64,000 nucleotides of DNA from contig JAYQNS010000004.1 in the NCBI GenBank assembly GCA_038144425.1, positions 124,001-188,000 on the forward strand, read 5' to 3'. The DNA is from Salivita marina (GTDB taxonomy: Bacteria > Pseudomonadota > Gammaproteobacteria > Pseudomonadales > Azotimanducaceae). Positions 35,643-44,353 of this stretch are shown here, one piece after another. The notes beneath the pieces were generated by a model, which was not told the origin of the DNA, did not search any database, and was given only the letters and a program-made list of their open reading frames with translations. Position 1 is the first letter of the stretch. Every line of letters starts with the position of its first letter. A program made the translations under genes and the position numbers.

Positions 35643-35755
35643 TCATAGTTTTTAACTATTCAATTAACCCTAACAATCAATCTTACTCTTAACTGCTAGG
35701 GCTTAGTGATCTCACCGGGGCGCCATGCCCCCTAAGCCATTCAAGGAGGCACACC

Positions 35756-36409
35756 ATGGCTATCCGCATTGGGGAAACGATTCCGAACCTCACCGTGCCC
35801 ACGGATGAAGGCCCCTTCGCCCTCCACGACTGGATTGGTGATCAGTGGGCCATCATCTTCAGCCACCCGAAGGATTTCACCCCCGTCTGCACCACGGAAT
35901 TCGGCGCAGTGGCTCAGCTAGCAGAGGCCTTTGCGTCCCGTAACACCCGCGTGCTGGGCCTATCCGTCGACGGTGTGAACGAGCACAAGGCCTGGAAAGC
36001 TGACATTGAGGCCTACGCCGGCGCGCCGGCTACCTTTCCGATCATCGCCGACGAAGATCTCGCGGTATCCAAGGCCCTGGATATGCTGCCCGCAGACGCC
36101 TATCTGCCCGATGGCCGCACCGCCGCCGATTCCGCCAGCGTGCGCGTCGTATTCGTCATCAGCCCGGATAAAAAGCTCCAGCTCTCCATGAGCTACCCCA
36201 TGACCGTAGGACGGAACTTCGCCGAAGTGCTCCGGGCTCTCGACGCCCTGCAGGCGACCTACGGCGTCCCGCTGGCTACGCCGGCGAACTGGATGCCCGG
36301 GGAAGAGGTGATCGTGGCCCTGAGCCTGAACGATGACGAGGCAAAGGCTCGCTACGGAGAATTGACCTGCCCCCTGCCCTACCTGCGAAAGGCAGCCCAG
36401 CCTGAGTGA
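35756..36409 (+). CDS. Peroxiredoxin, Prx6 (1-Cys) type
   Basis: A 217-residue thioredoxin-fold peroxidase. HPKDFTPVCTTEFG places the peroxidatic cysteine at residue 45 in the Prx6-specific context, and the long C-terminal domain is also of the Prx6 type. A second cysteine near the end (LTCPLPYL) could resolve the sulfenic acid. It reduces hydrogen peroxide or alkyl hydroperoxides in the cytoplasm. An excellent AAGGAGG site precedes the ATG at 35756. An AT-rich, otherwise unremarkable 110-bp gap separates it from the monooxygenase gene and probably holds its own promoter. Confidence 0.9.
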   Translation: MAIRIGETIPNLTVPTDEGPFALHDWIGDQWAIIFSHPKDFTPVCTTEFGAVAQLAEAFASRNTRVLGLSVDGVNEHKAWKADIEAYAGAPATFPIIADEDLAVSKALDMLPADAYLPDGRTAADSASVRVVFVISPDKKLQLSMSYPMTVGRNFAEVLRALDALQATYGVPLATPANWMPGEEVIVALSLNDDEAKARYGELTCPLPYLRKAAQPE

Positions 36410-36430
36410 GCCGCCGAACGCCCAAGGGCC

Positions 36431-36458
36431 GGCCCCTGGCGCGTTTGTGTCAGGGGTC
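36431..36458. terminator. Hairpin between peroxiredoxin gene and tRNA-Lys
   Basis: GGCCCCTG (36431-36438) pairs with CAGGGGTC (36451-36458), eight pairs including one G-T, around a 12-base loop. It sits between the convergent ends of the peroxiredoxin gene and tRNA-Lys. There is no clear T run on either side, so termination is only suggested by position. Confidence 0.35.
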
Positions 36459-36484
36459 GTGATGCAAAATGAGGGTGGGGAAAA

Positions 36485-36559
36485 TGGTGGGCCGTGATGG
36501 ATTCGAACCATCGACCAAGTGGTTAAAAGCCACCTGCTCTACCGCTGAGCTAACGGCCC
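36485..36559 (-). tRNA. tRNA-Lys(TTT)
   Basis: A 75-nt minus-strand tRNA with encoded CCA: acceptor GGGCCGT/ACGGCCC with discriminator A, D arm GCTC/GAGC, an anticodon stem GTGG/CCAC around CTTTTAA (anticodon TTT), and T arm with GGTTCGAATCC. It follows queC, as in Pseudomonas, where the tRNA-Lys beside queC is a known integration site for genomic islands. Confidence 0.95.
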
Positions 36560-36598
36560 GGAGCGCTCCGCCATACGAGGGTATGCAGCGAGGGGCGC

Positions 36599-36626
36599 AT
36601 TATAGACCTCTCGGCCCCGATGACAA
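36599..36626 (-). promoter_or_regulatory. Strong promoter of tRNA-Lys
   Basis: TTGTCA (36626-36621), a 16-base spacer and a perfect TATAAT (36604-36599) on the minus strand, followed by a GC-rich discriminator (GCGCCCC). It lies just after the queC stop codon and about 40 bases before the tRNA 5' end, so tRNA-Lys has its own promoter and need not depend on queC read-through. Confidence 0.7.
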
Positions 36627-36632
36627 TGGTCG

Positions 36633-37346
36633 CTAGCGATAGGGCGTGGGGTCCTCGACCCCCGCCGCCATGAAGCCTTCCCGACGGAGCCGGCAGCTAT
36701 CACACCGCCCGCAGGCAAGCCCAGCCTCCGAAGCCTGATAGCACGACACCGTCAGGTGATAGGGCACGCCGAGTTCCGTCCCCCAGCGAATGATCTCCGC
36801 TTTGGTCAGCGAGAGCAGGGGGGCGTGGACCTTTAAGGCCCCGGACTCTACCCCCACCTTCGTGGCCAGGTTCGCTAAGGCCTCAAAGGCATCGATGAAG
36901 GCAGGCCGACAATCGGGATAGCCCGAATAATCCACGGCGTTTACCCCCAGGGCGAGGTCCGTGGCGCCAAGGGCTTCGGCCATGCCCAGGGCATGGGCCA
37001 AAAAGATGGTGTTACGCGCCGGCACGTAGGTAATGGGGATGCCTTCCGTAGGGCTTTCGGGCACCGCGAGGTCGTCGTCGGTCAGCGCCGACCCGGAAAA
37101 GGCACCGGCGTCGAGGCGAATGACCCGAAAGCTTTCCGCGCCCTGAGCCTCGGCTACCCGAGCCGCCGCGAGAAGTTCCGCCCGGTGCTTCTGGCCATAG
37201 TCGAAGGCGATCGCATGGCAGGCGTAGCCTGCGCTTTTCGCCGCGGCCAGCACCGTGGCCGAGTCGAGGCCCCCGGAAAGCAGGACCACCGCCGGCCGCC
37301 CATCACCCGGCGCCAGGGGACCGCTCCGCTCCCACTCCTCCGCCAT
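36633..37346 (-). CDS. queC: 7-cyano-7-deazaguanine synthase
   Basis: A 237-residue PP-loop ATPase that converts 7-carboxy-7-deazaguanine to preQ0 in queuosine synthesis. The PP-loop SGGLDS is at residues 24-29, and the zinc-binding cysteines are seen in the C-terminal SCYQASEAGLACGRCDSC segment. It follows queE by nine bases, giving two consecutive steps of the same pathway. Its position at the end of the tol-pal operon and before tRNA-Lys is conserved in gammaproteobacteria. Confidence 0.95.
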   Translation of the reverse strand: MAEEWERSGPLAPGDGRPAVVLLSGGLDSATVLAAAKSAGYACHAIAFDYGQKHRAELLAAARVAEAQGAESFRVIRLDAGAFSGSALTDDDLAVPESPTEGIPITYVPARNTIFLAHALGMAEALGATDLALGVNAVDYSGYPDCRPAFIDAFEALANLATKVGVESGALKVHAPLLSLTKAEIIRWGTELGVPYHLTVSCYQASEAGLACGRCDSCRLRREGFMAAGVEDPTPYR

Positions 37347-37355
37347 GACCGTCTC

Positions 37356-38021
37356 CTACACGCCTGGGCGATCGCCCCAAATGATCTTATGCAGCTGAAG
37401 CTGCATGCGCACGGGCAGCCGATCCTCAAGGATCCATCCCGCGAGCGTGTCCGGGGCTAGCACCCCGGTGCTTGGGGAGAACAGGACCTCCCCGACCCGC
37501 TCGGCGAGAGCCAGAGCCTCCAGTTTCAGCCGAGCCCACTCGTAGTCGGCCCGATCGCACAGCACAAACTTCACCTGATCCGATGGCTTAAGCTCGGGGA
37601 TGTTCTCCCAAAGATTTCGGCTCACTTCGCCGGAGCCCGGAGTTTTCAGATCCAGCACGACGCTTACCCGTGGATCGAGCCCCGCAATGGATAGGGCGCC
37701 GCTCGTTTCCAAGGAGACCTCCGGCGCCGAGGGTAAATCGCAGAGCGCTGTTAAAAGCGCCGCGCAATCTGGTTGAGCCAGGGGCTCACCCCCGGTCACG
37801 GTGATAAAGCGCGGAGCGTACTGGGCGACCTCCTCAAGAATGGTTTCAACGGTCCGACTTTCTCCGCCGGAAAAGGCATAGGCCGTATCACAGTAGCCGC
37901 AGCGCAGAGGGCAGCCCGTTAGGCGTACGAACACCGTAGGGCGGCCGGCGGTGCGCGCTTCCCCCTGCAGGGAATGGAAAATCTCCGTAATCCGGAGCGT
38001 GGGGGACGACTTCGCTTGCAC
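37356..38021 (-). CDS. queE: 7-carboxy-7-deazaguanine synthase (radical SAM)
   Basis: A 221-residue radical-SAM enzyme that rearranges 6-carboxytetrahydropterin to 7-carboxy-7-deazaguanine. The [4Fe-4S] cluster motif CPLRCGYC supplies Cys37, Cys41 and Cys44, and VTGGEPLAQPD is the SAM-contact GGEP motif. It starts two bases before the cpoB stop region and precedes queC. queD and queF are not in the window. Confidence 0.95.
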   Translation of the reverse strand: MQAKSSPTLRITEIFHSLQGEARTAGRPTVFVRLTGCPLRCGYCDTAYAFSGGESRTVETILEEVAQYAPRFITVTGGEPLAQPDCAALLTALCDLPSAPEVSLETSGALSIAGLDPRVSVVLDLKTPGSGEVSRNLWENIPELKPSDQVKFVLCDRADYEWARLKLEALALAERVGEVLFSPSTGVLAPDTLAGWILEDRLPVRMQLQLHKIIWGDRPGV

Positions 38022-38023
38022 GC

Positions 38024-38839
38024 TTAGGCGCCGCGACGGTCGAGATAGCTTTGCGTTAGGCGCGCCGCAGCGCTATCGGGGTGCTCCGCGAGCACGCGCT
38101 GAAAGTAGCGTGTGGCATCGCTCGCGACGCCAAGCTGGTCGTAGACCACTCCAAGCTTATAGAGCGCGTCAGGCACCTTAGGGTGCTCGGGCCACAGGGA
38201 AACCACCTGCACAAAGGCCTGCCGGGAGGCTTCCAAATCTGGATTGGACAGGGCCAAGTGAAGTTCCCCAAGCCAGTACCAGGCATTGGGAATGTAAGTC
38301 CCGGCGGGATAGGCCTCAATGAAGGCCTCGAAGGCGGGGATGGCTTCCGCGAAGCGCTTATCCCGGGTCAGCCCAAAGGCGGCCTCGTAAGCCTCCCGTT
38401 CATTACCCGCCACCGGCGTCCCTATGGTGGGCGTTTCTGCCACCGGGGCCGAGGGCGCCGCTGGCGTGGCGGGAGCCAGCCCCGAGAGACGAGCGATGCG
38501 GCGGTCTAGGTCGAGGTAACGATCGCGCTGGGCCGTTTCAAGACGCTCCAGCGCCTTCGCTTGGGTTTCTACCAGCCCGCGAAGCATCATGACTTCGGCC
38601 TGGAGCGCCTGCAGCTGCTCAAAAACCACCCCGGGGGAGGCCACGGCGGGGTCCGCGGGCGCTTCGAGGATGAGCTCCGGTGCCTGATAGGGCACGCCAT
38701 CGGCTACCGCAGGGCTAGACGCTTTAGGGGCGGGACGGCTAAGGCTAGGCGTGGCGTCTTCCACCGGAGCCACGGCGCCGTGGCTCAGGGAAGCAGATAA
38801 CAGAGCGCCGCCAAGGGCGGCGCGCAAAAGGGTGACCAT
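38024..38839 (-). CDS. cpoB: Tol-Pal-associated periplasmic protein CpoB (YbgF)
   Basis: A 271-residue protein with a short signal peptide (about residues 1-22), a trimerising coiled-coil region (EQLQALQAEVMMLRGLVETQ...), a proline/alanine linker, and a C-terminal TPR domain (YEAAFGLTRDKRFAEAIPAFEAF). CpoB links Tol-Pal constriction to peptidoglycan synthesis by PBP1B in E. coli. It follows pal by three bases in the standard order. Confidence 0.92.
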   Translation of the reverse strand: MVTLLRAALGGALLSASLSHGAVAPVEDATPSLSRPAPKASSPAVADGVPYQAPELILEAPADPAVASPGVVFEQLQALQAEVMMLRGLVETQAKALERLETAQRDRYLDLDRRIARLSGLAPATPAAPSAPVAETPTIGTPVAGNEREAYEAAFGLTRDKRFAEAIPAFEAFIEAYPAGTYIPNAWYWLGELHLALSNPDLEASRQAFVQVVSLWPEHPKVPDALYKLGVVYDQLGVASDATRYFQRVLAEHPDSAAARLTQSYLDRRGA

Positions 38840-38842
38840 CGC

Positions 38843-39382
38843 TTAGTACGCGAGCTCCACGCGGCGATTTTTCGACCAGGCGGACTCGGTTGAGCGCGGG
38901 TCTACGGGACGCTCTTCCCCGTAGCTCACGATGCGAAGCTGGCTGCTTGCCACGCCCATGGACTGGAGGTAGTCCCGAACTGCCGAGGCCCGGCGCTCCC
39001 CAAGGGCGAGGTTGTACTCCCGAGTGCCGCGCTCGTCGGCGTGGCCCTGAATGGTGATGCGAACGCTACCGTTTTCCTTCAAATAGTCAGCGTGCTCCGC
39101 AAGCAACGCGCGGGCCCGGGGCTTGAGCTCGGTGCGATCGAATTCGAAGTAAAACACGTAGCCGATGGGCCGACCGGAGTCATCCAGGGGGAACCCTTCG
39201 TCATTCGTCACAGGACGCGGGGCTGGGGTCACCATGGGCGGTGCGGCAGGGGCAGCTTCTGCCGGCGCTTCCTGCACCTCCGGTTCCGGGGCCACTTCCG
39301 CGTCCCCCGTGCTTTGGCAACCCGCCAGCACCAGGGCCGCGAGGAGGCTGAGGAGAAGGGTCCGCAAGGACATACGATTCAT
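38843..39382 (-). CDS. pal: Peptidoglycan-associated lipoprotein Pal
   Basis: A 179-residue outer-membrane lipoprotein. The signal peptide ends in LVLAGC with Cys22 lipidated; then comes a proline/alanine-rich linker and an OmpA-like domain with the peptidoglycan-binding pattern (GHADERGTREYNLALGERRA). Pal tethers the outer membrane to the wall and is pulled to the division site by TolB and TolA. It lies 40 bp downstream of tolB. Confidence 0.95.
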   Translation of the reverse strand: MNRMSLRTLLLSLLAALVLAGCQSTGDAEVAPEPEVQEAPAEAAPAAPPMVTPAPRPVTNDEGFPLDDSGRPIGYVFYFEFDRTELKPRARALLAEHADYLKENGSVRITIQGHADERGTREYNLALGERRASAVRDYLQSMGVASSQLRIVSYGEERPVDPRSTESAWSKNRRVELAY

Positions 39383-39422
39383 GACGGGCTCCTAAGGTGT
39401 TGTCCCAGCAATAGAATATGGC

Positions 39423-40737
39423 TTACATAAACGGGGACCAGGCCGGTTCGCGCACATCCCCCTCCGTTGACGGTAGACGATACTTCACTCTGCCATCAAT
39501 CGAAACTACCGCGAGTATACCGCGCCCATTGCTCCGGGTCGCGTATATGGCCATAGAACCATTGGGCGCCACGCTCGGCGACTCGTCAAGGCTTGTTTCC
39601 GTCAGGATCTGCACCGTGCCCCGTTCGAGGTCCTGGGTAGCGATGTGGAAGATCCCGTCCTGACGATGGACGAAAATCAAGTAGCGACCATCGGCGAGCA
39701 TGCGAGCCCGGGCGTTGTAATCCCCCACGAAAGTAAGCCGCTCTATGGCCCGGGAGCGCACATTCATCTTGTAAATCTGGGGACCGCCCCCCCGATTCGA
39801 GGTGAACAGCACCGCTTCGCCGTCGGCGGTCCAGCTTGGCTCCGTATCGATCGAAAAATGCCGGGTGAGCTGGCGCAATTTGCGAGTCTCGAGGTCGAGG
39901 ACGAAAATATCCGGGTTTCCCCCCTGCCGACAGCACCAGCGCTAACTGCTTGCCATCCGGGGAAAAAACCGGCGAACCGTTCAGTCCCTCGAAATCCGTC
40001 AGCTTCTCCCGGCGCCCGGTGGCGATCTCCTGGAGGTAGATGGCGGGCTTGCCCGTTTCAAAGGATACGTACACCACTGTCTGACCGTCAGGGGACCAAC
40101 TGGCGGACAGGATCGGCTCCCGAGACTTCAGCAGCGTTTGCGCGTTAGCACCGTCCGCATCGGCCATTTCTAGGCGAAAGGTCTCCGCTTCCGTGGCGAT
40201 GTTCTGTGCGACTACGTACAACAGGCGGGTAGAGAAGGCGCCGGGGATGCCGGTGAGCTGCTCATAGGCCCGATCGCTAATGCGATGGGCCAGCGCTCGG
40301 AGCTGTCCCGCTCGCGCCTCGCGGGTCTCATCGAATAGAAGGCGCTCAGCAAACACGTCAAAGAGCGCATAGCGCGCCTCCAAGCCGGATTCCGTGGGTC
40401 GGACGGAGCCCAGCAAGACGTAGGCAATGCCCTGCACCCGCCAGTCCCTCACATAGAGCTCCTCCGGACGGCTCGGTAGGCTGAGCATGTCCTCCGGGGC
40501 CGTCATGGCGAATTGCCCACTACGCGCAAGATCGAAACGGATAATCTTGCCCAAATCCTCCGGAGGCCTGCCCCGCCCTTGCCAGGCGAAGGGCACCACC
40601 GCTACGGGCACGGGGGCGTCTACGCCTTGCGTGATTTCGATAGCCAGTTCCCCTCGGGCCGAAGAGCCCAGCGCCAGGGCGACGCAGAGAAGTAGCAAGG
40701 AGAGGGGACGTCGTCCGGAAAAAGCCAGCACCATCAA
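39423..40737 (-). CDS. tolB: Tol-Pal system beta-propeller protein TolB, reading frame broken once
   Basis: A signal peptide (about residues 1-29) and the N-terminal alpha/beta domain are followed by WD40-like PD40 repeats (ILSASWSPDGQTVVY, GSPVFSPDGKQLAL). The frame is lost at plus-strand 39916-39924. Removing one base from this GGGGGGAAA run gives LSAGGNPDIFVLDLET and the remaining repeats (DTEPSWTADGEAVLF onward) to the stop at 39423. The repaired length, about 437 residues, is that of intact TolB. Start and stop overlap its neighbours as in other Tol operons (ATGA with tolA). Because loss of TolB harms the envelope and every other Tol gene is intact, I judge the break a sequencing or assembly error. 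Confidence 0.9.
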
Positions 40738-41441
40738 TACCTCAAATCGTTGGGAGAGAAGGTCACGGTTACGGAGCGAAAATAGGCATCAAACACCGCC
40801 GGATCCTCCGGCACTTGGAAGGGCGCAGCGCGGCGCACAGCCAGCTCTGCGGAACGATCGAAGGCCGCATTCCCGCTCGACCGCACCAAGGTAACACTCA
40901 CCAGCTCCCCCGTGGGAACCAGAGCGAGGCGTAAATCGCAACTCATACCGTTACGCGCACTCGGGGGCCGGGACCATTGGGCGACGATGCGCGCCATGAG
41001 ATCGGCCTCGTAACTGCCCACGGCTTCTGAACGGTCCCCTGCATCGGAAGCCGCCTCTGCCGCAAGGGCATCTTCGAAATCCGTCCCAAGAACCTCCTGA
41101 AGGCTGGGCCTTTCCGGCTCCGGAGACGCCGGCGGCGCATTGCGCTCCGGGGCGGCCTTCTCGGGCCGAGCGGGCGCCGGCGCCTCCGCTAGGGGTGCAG
41201 GCGCCGCCTGTTTCTGAGCCTTGGGCTTCGGCGTCGCCTTGGGGGCGGGACGGGGCTTTGCCTTAGGCTTTGGCGCCGGGGTCGGCGCTACCAGGGTCAG
41301 GAGCTCAGCGATCATGGGCTCGGCCGTGCTGCTATGGCGAAGCGCCGGGGGGGAGGACCAATTGGCGGAGAAGAGCCCCAGGGCCACCCCGTGGAAGAGC
41401 AAAGCCCAGGCCAGGGGCCAAAGATAGACGCGGAGCCCCAC
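40734..41441 (-). CDS. tolA: TolA, short form
   Basis: A 235-residue protein: one N-terminal membrane helix (about residues 8-26), a proline/lysine/alanine-rich middle (about 50-105), and a C-terminal TolA/TonB-like domain (about 140-235: LMARIVAQWSRPP...VTLVRSSGNAAFDRSAELAVRRA). TolA transmits the proton-motive force from TolQR to TolB/Pal. The middle region is far shorter than the long alanine/lysine helix of E. coli TolA (421 residues in all), and its many prolines suggest an extended, TonB-like rod instead. It sits in the normal place between tolR and tolB. Confidence 0.9.
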   Translation of the reverse strand: MGLRVYLWPLAWALLFHGVALGLFSANWSSPPALRHSSTAEPMIAELLTLVAPTPAPKPKAKPRPAPKATPKPKAQKQAAPAPLAEAPAPARPEKAAPERNAPPASPEPERPSLQEVLGTDFEDALAAEAASDAGDRSEAVGSYEADLMARIVAQWSRPPSARNGMSCDLRLALVPTGELVSVTLVRSSGNAAFDRSAELAVRRAAPFQVPEDPAVFDAYFRSVTVTFSPNDLRY

Positions 41442-41443
41442 CC

Positions 41444-41914
41444 TCAGCGTCCGCCGGCGGAGCCAAGCTCCGGAGGTTCGGTGACCAAGCCCACGCCCCG
41501 GACCCCGGCCTTTTGCAGAACGCTCATGACCTCAATAACGGCGCCGTAGGCCACCGCGGCGTCCCCCCGCACAAACACGGGGATGGTTGGGCGGGTATTC
41601 AAAATCTTCGTGGCTTGATCAGCCAGATTTCCCAAGGACACGCGGGTGGCGCCGCGCCCGGGGCCCTCCCCCGCTGTCGGCATGCCGAGGTTCAGCCACA
41701 GCTGGCCCTGGGCATCGATGGTCACCACCAGGGGATCCGCTTCCTCACCTTTCTTAAGGGGCGCGTTGTCCGCCGCAGGCAAGGCCACCTCAACGCCTTG
41801 CATGAGCAGGGGCGCGGTGGCCATGAAAATCACCAGCAGCACCAGCATCACGTCGATATAGGGAACGACGTTGATCTCGCTCACGGGGCGACGCCGGGGC
41901 CGATCGTGGCGCAC
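41444..41914 (-). CDS. tolR: TolR, ExbD-family proton-channel subunit
   Basis: A 156-residue protein with one N-terminal helix beginning NVVPYIDVMLVLLVIFM, where the conserved Asp lies in the proton path, followed by a periplasmic ExbD/TolR domain (TIPVFVRGDAAVAYGAVIEVM). With TolQ it forms the ion-driven motor of the Tol system. Its ATG overlaps the tolQ stop by one base (41914), and tolA begins two bases after its stop. Confidence 0.94.
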   Translation of the reverse strand: MRHDRPRRRPVSEINVVPYIDVMLVLLVIFMATAPLLMQGVEVALPAADNAPLKKGEEADPLVVTIDAQGQLWLNLGMPTAGEGPGRGATRVSLGNLADQATKILNTRPTIPVFVRGDAAVAYGAVIEVMSVLQKAGVRGVGLVTEPPELGSAGGR

Positions 41915-42615
41915 TAGCTGGCCCCCGCTCCGCGGCGCCCGCTGAGCAGGGAACGGTAGAGAATGCTGGCAAACTCATCGGCAAAGGTGTCGTAGCGGCC
42001 CATGAGCCCGTCCACCGCCGTGGAGAAGCGGTTGTAGGCCACCACCGCGGGAATGGCAGCAAAGAGCCCCATGGCCGTAGCGATCAGGGCTTCGGAAATC
42101 CCCGGGGCCACCGTAGCAAGAGAGGCCTGATTCACCGTAGCCAGCTGGCGAAAGGAATTCATGATGCCCCACACCGTTCCGAACAGGCCGACGTAGGGAC
42201 TGGTAGAGCCCACGGTGGCAAGAAAGGGCAGGTTCTGGGCGAGGCGTTCCTCCTCCCGGCTGAGGGCCACGCGCATGGCCCGCTGAACCCCCTGTAGCAC
42301 ATCCTCCGGGTCCGCGGAGGCACCCCCAAGGCGGGAAAACTCGCGAAACCCCGCCACAAAAATCTGCTCCGCGCCGGGAACAACGGCACCGTCCTCCCGC
42401 TCCGCCACCTCACGGTAAATCTCCCGAAGATCGGTGCCGGACCAGAAGTCTTCCTCGAAGGCGTCGAGCTCTTGGCGAGCCGCCGTGATCAACTGAAAGC
42501 GCTGCACAATCATGACCCAGGAGACCACGGAAGCCAGCACCAGGATCAGCATCACCGCCTGCACCAGGAGCGTGGCTTCGCTCATCAGGGTCCAGATGGA
42601 AAGGGATTCAGTCAT
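41914..42615 (-). CDS. tolQ: TolQ, ExbB-family proton-channel subunit
   Basis: A 233-residue membrane protein with three helices: one near the N-terminus (LLVQAVMLILVLASVVSWVMI) and two in the C-terminal half (YVGLFGTVWGIMNSF and ISEALIATAMGLFAAIPAVVAYN), the MotA/ExbB signature. The ATG at 42615 overlaps the ruvB stop by eight bases; a longer in-frame start at 42714 lies inside ruvB and would add a non-family extension. The ybgC thioesterase gene usual between ruvB and tolQ is absent. Confidence 0.94.
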   Translation of the reverse strand: MTESLSIWTLMSEATLLVQAVMLILVLASVVSWVMIVQRFQLITAARQELDAFEEDFWSGTDLREIYREVAEREDGAVVPGAEQIFVAGFREFSRLGGASADPEDVLQGVQRAMRVALSREEERLAQNLPFLATVGSTSPYVGLFGTVWGIMNSFRQLATVNQASLATVAPGISEALIATAMGLFAAIPAVVAYNRFSTAVDGLMGRYDTFADEFASILYRSLLSGRRGAGAS

Positions 42616-43681
42616 GGGTGCCCTCCGAGGCCGGGGGCTCGGGCCCCTCATCCAAAGACAGCGCCTGCTGCGCCACCCGCTCCGGGGGCGTGAGGCCAAA
42701 GTGAAGGTAGGCATGGCGCGTCGCCACGCGCCCGCGGGGCGTACGAAGGAGAAAGCCCTGCTGAATGAGATAGGGCTCGATCACATCCTCTATGGTGTCC
42801 CGCTCTTCGCTGATGGCAGCGGCTAGGCTATCGACCCCCACCGGGCCCCCGTCGAACTTATCCATGAGCATGAGCAAGAGCCGGCGGTCCATCACATCGA
42901 AGCCGTGTTCATCGACCTTCAACAAATTCAGCGCGTGATCGGCGATGGCTTGATCGACTTTCCCCTCGGCCCGGACCTCAGCGAAATCCCGAACCCGGCG
43001 CAGCAGGCGGTTGGCGATCCGGGGCGTGCCCCGTGCCCGGCGGGCCACCTCGCGAGCGCCCTCCTCATCCATGGTCATGGAGAGCTTGCGCCCGGAGCGG
43101 AGCACGATTTGTGTGAGGTCTTCGACACTATAAAATTCGAGGCGCTGCACAATGCCGAAGCGATCCCGAAGCGGCGAGGTCAGGAGCCCAGCCCGGGTGG
43201 TCGCGCCAACGAGGGTAAACTGGGGCAGATCCAGTTTGATGGAGCGCGCTGCGGGCCCCTCACCGATCATGATGTCGAGCTGGTAGTCCTCCATGGCGGG
43301 ATAGAGGATTTCCTCCACCACCGGTGAGAGGCGATGAATTTCGTCGACGAAAAGCACATCCCCGGGTTCAAGGTTCGTGAGCAGCGCCGCCAAGTCCCCA
43401 GCCTTCTCCAGCACGGGGCCCGAGGTGGACTTCAGGGAAACCTGCATTTCCTGGGCGATGATATGGGCCAGGGTGGTTTTCCCAAGCCCCGGGGGGCCAA
43501 AGATCAGCGTGTGGTCGAGGGGTTCGCCCCGACCCTTAGCCGCCGAGATAAAGATCTCAAGCTGCTCCTTTACCGCAGGCTGACCCACGTACTCGGCCAG
43601 GCGTACGGGACGCAGGGCGCGATCAAAAGCCTGCTCCTGCGGGGCCGCATCGGCGGTGATGATGCGATCTTGCTCAATCAT
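42608..43681 (-). CDS. ruvB: Holliday junction branch-migration ATPase RuvB
   Basis: A 357-residue AAA+ motor. Walker A is GPPGLGKTTL, Walker B is VLFVDEIHR, the sensor-1 region is VGATTRAG, and the arginine-finger region and C-terminal winged-helix domain (GFLLRTPRGRVAT) are present. It drives branch migration with RuvA. It lies about 50 bp after ruvA and overlaps tolQ. Confidence 0.97.
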   Translation of the reverse strand: MIEQDRIITADAAPQEQAFDRALRPVRLAEYVGQPAVKEQLEIFISAAKGRGEPLDHTLIFGPPGLGKTTLAHIIAQEMQVSLKSTSGPVLEKAGDLAALLTNLEPGDVLFVDEIHRLSPVVEEILYPAMEDYQLDIMIGEGPAARSIKLDLPQFTLVGATTRAGLLTSPLRDRFGIVQRLEFYSVEDLTQIVLRSGRKLSMTMDEEGAREVARRARGTPRIANRLLRRVRDFAEVRAEGKVDQAIADHALNLLKVDEHGFDVMDRRLLLMLMDKFDGGPVGVDSLAAAISEERDTIEDVIEPYLIQQGFLLRTPRGRVATRHAYLHFGLTPPERVAQQALSLDEGPEPPASEGTHD

Positions 43682-43730
43682 GAACGATCCCCGGCCCCCG
43701 GCGCGCTGAAAAGCCGATCATAGCGCAAGC

Positions 43731-44345
43731 CTAGCGGCTCACCATGCCCTTCAGGGCTTGGCGAATGAGCGCCTCGAGGGGCATGTCCTCCGTGACCGCC
43801 GCGACGGCACGGCTGGCTTCCGCAGGCTTATAGCCCAGGGCAATGAGCGCCCCCTCCGCTTCGTCCCGAAGGTTCGCCTCGGGGACCGGAGCAGCCCCGG
43901 CGGCGGGCCGTGCGAGCTCCGGCGGCAGAGCTTCCCCAAAGGCTTCCGCGATGCGGTCGCGCATCTCGACAATGAGGCGCTCGGCGGTTTTCTTCCCTAC
44001 CCCGGGCAAGCGCGTGAGGGAGGTGACATCCCCCTCCTGGATGCAGCGGACCAGCTCCGGGGCATCGATGCCCGAGAGCAGGGCCAGGGCCAGCTTCGGG
44101 CCTACGCCGTTGACGCGAATGAGGGCACGGAAGAGCTCGCGCTCCGGGCGGCTTCGGAAGCCGTACAAGAGCTGCGCGTCTTCCCGTACCACAAGGTGGG
44201 TAAAGAGGGAGACCGGGGTATCGGCCCCCGGCAGGTCAAAGAACGCTGACAAGGGCGCTTCCAATTCGTAGCCCACCCCGCCCACGTCCAATAGAAGTTG
44301 TGGGGGGCGCTTTTCGAGGACAAGGCCTCGGAGTCTGCCAATCAT
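43731..44345 (-). CDS. ruvA: Holliday junction-binding protein RuvA
   Basis: A 204-residue protein with the N-terminal OB fold (MIGRLRGLVLEKRPPQLLLDVGGVGYE), two helix-hairpin-helix motifs (VNGVGPKLALALLSG and LPGVGKKTAERLIVEM), and a C-terminal RuvB-contacting three-helix domain (ALIALGYKPAEASRAV). It tetramerises on Holliday junctions. Start is eight bases after ruvC. Confidence 0.96.
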   Translation of the reverse strand: MIGRLRGLVLEKRPPQLLLDVGGVGYELEAPLSAFFDLPGADTPVSLFTHLVVREDAQLLYGFRSRPERELFRALIRVNGVGPKLALALLSGIDAPELVRCIQEGDVTSLTRLPGVGKKTAERLIVEMRDRIAEAFGEALPPELARPAAGAAPVPEANLRDEAEGALIALGYKPAEASRAVAAVTEDMPLEALIRQALKGMVSR

Positions 44346-44353
44346 GGGGGCTC

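Noticed and set aside
36410..36632. Genomic-island attachment site at tRNA-Lys
   Set aside because: No second copy of the tRNA 3' end and no integrase gene were found in the window.
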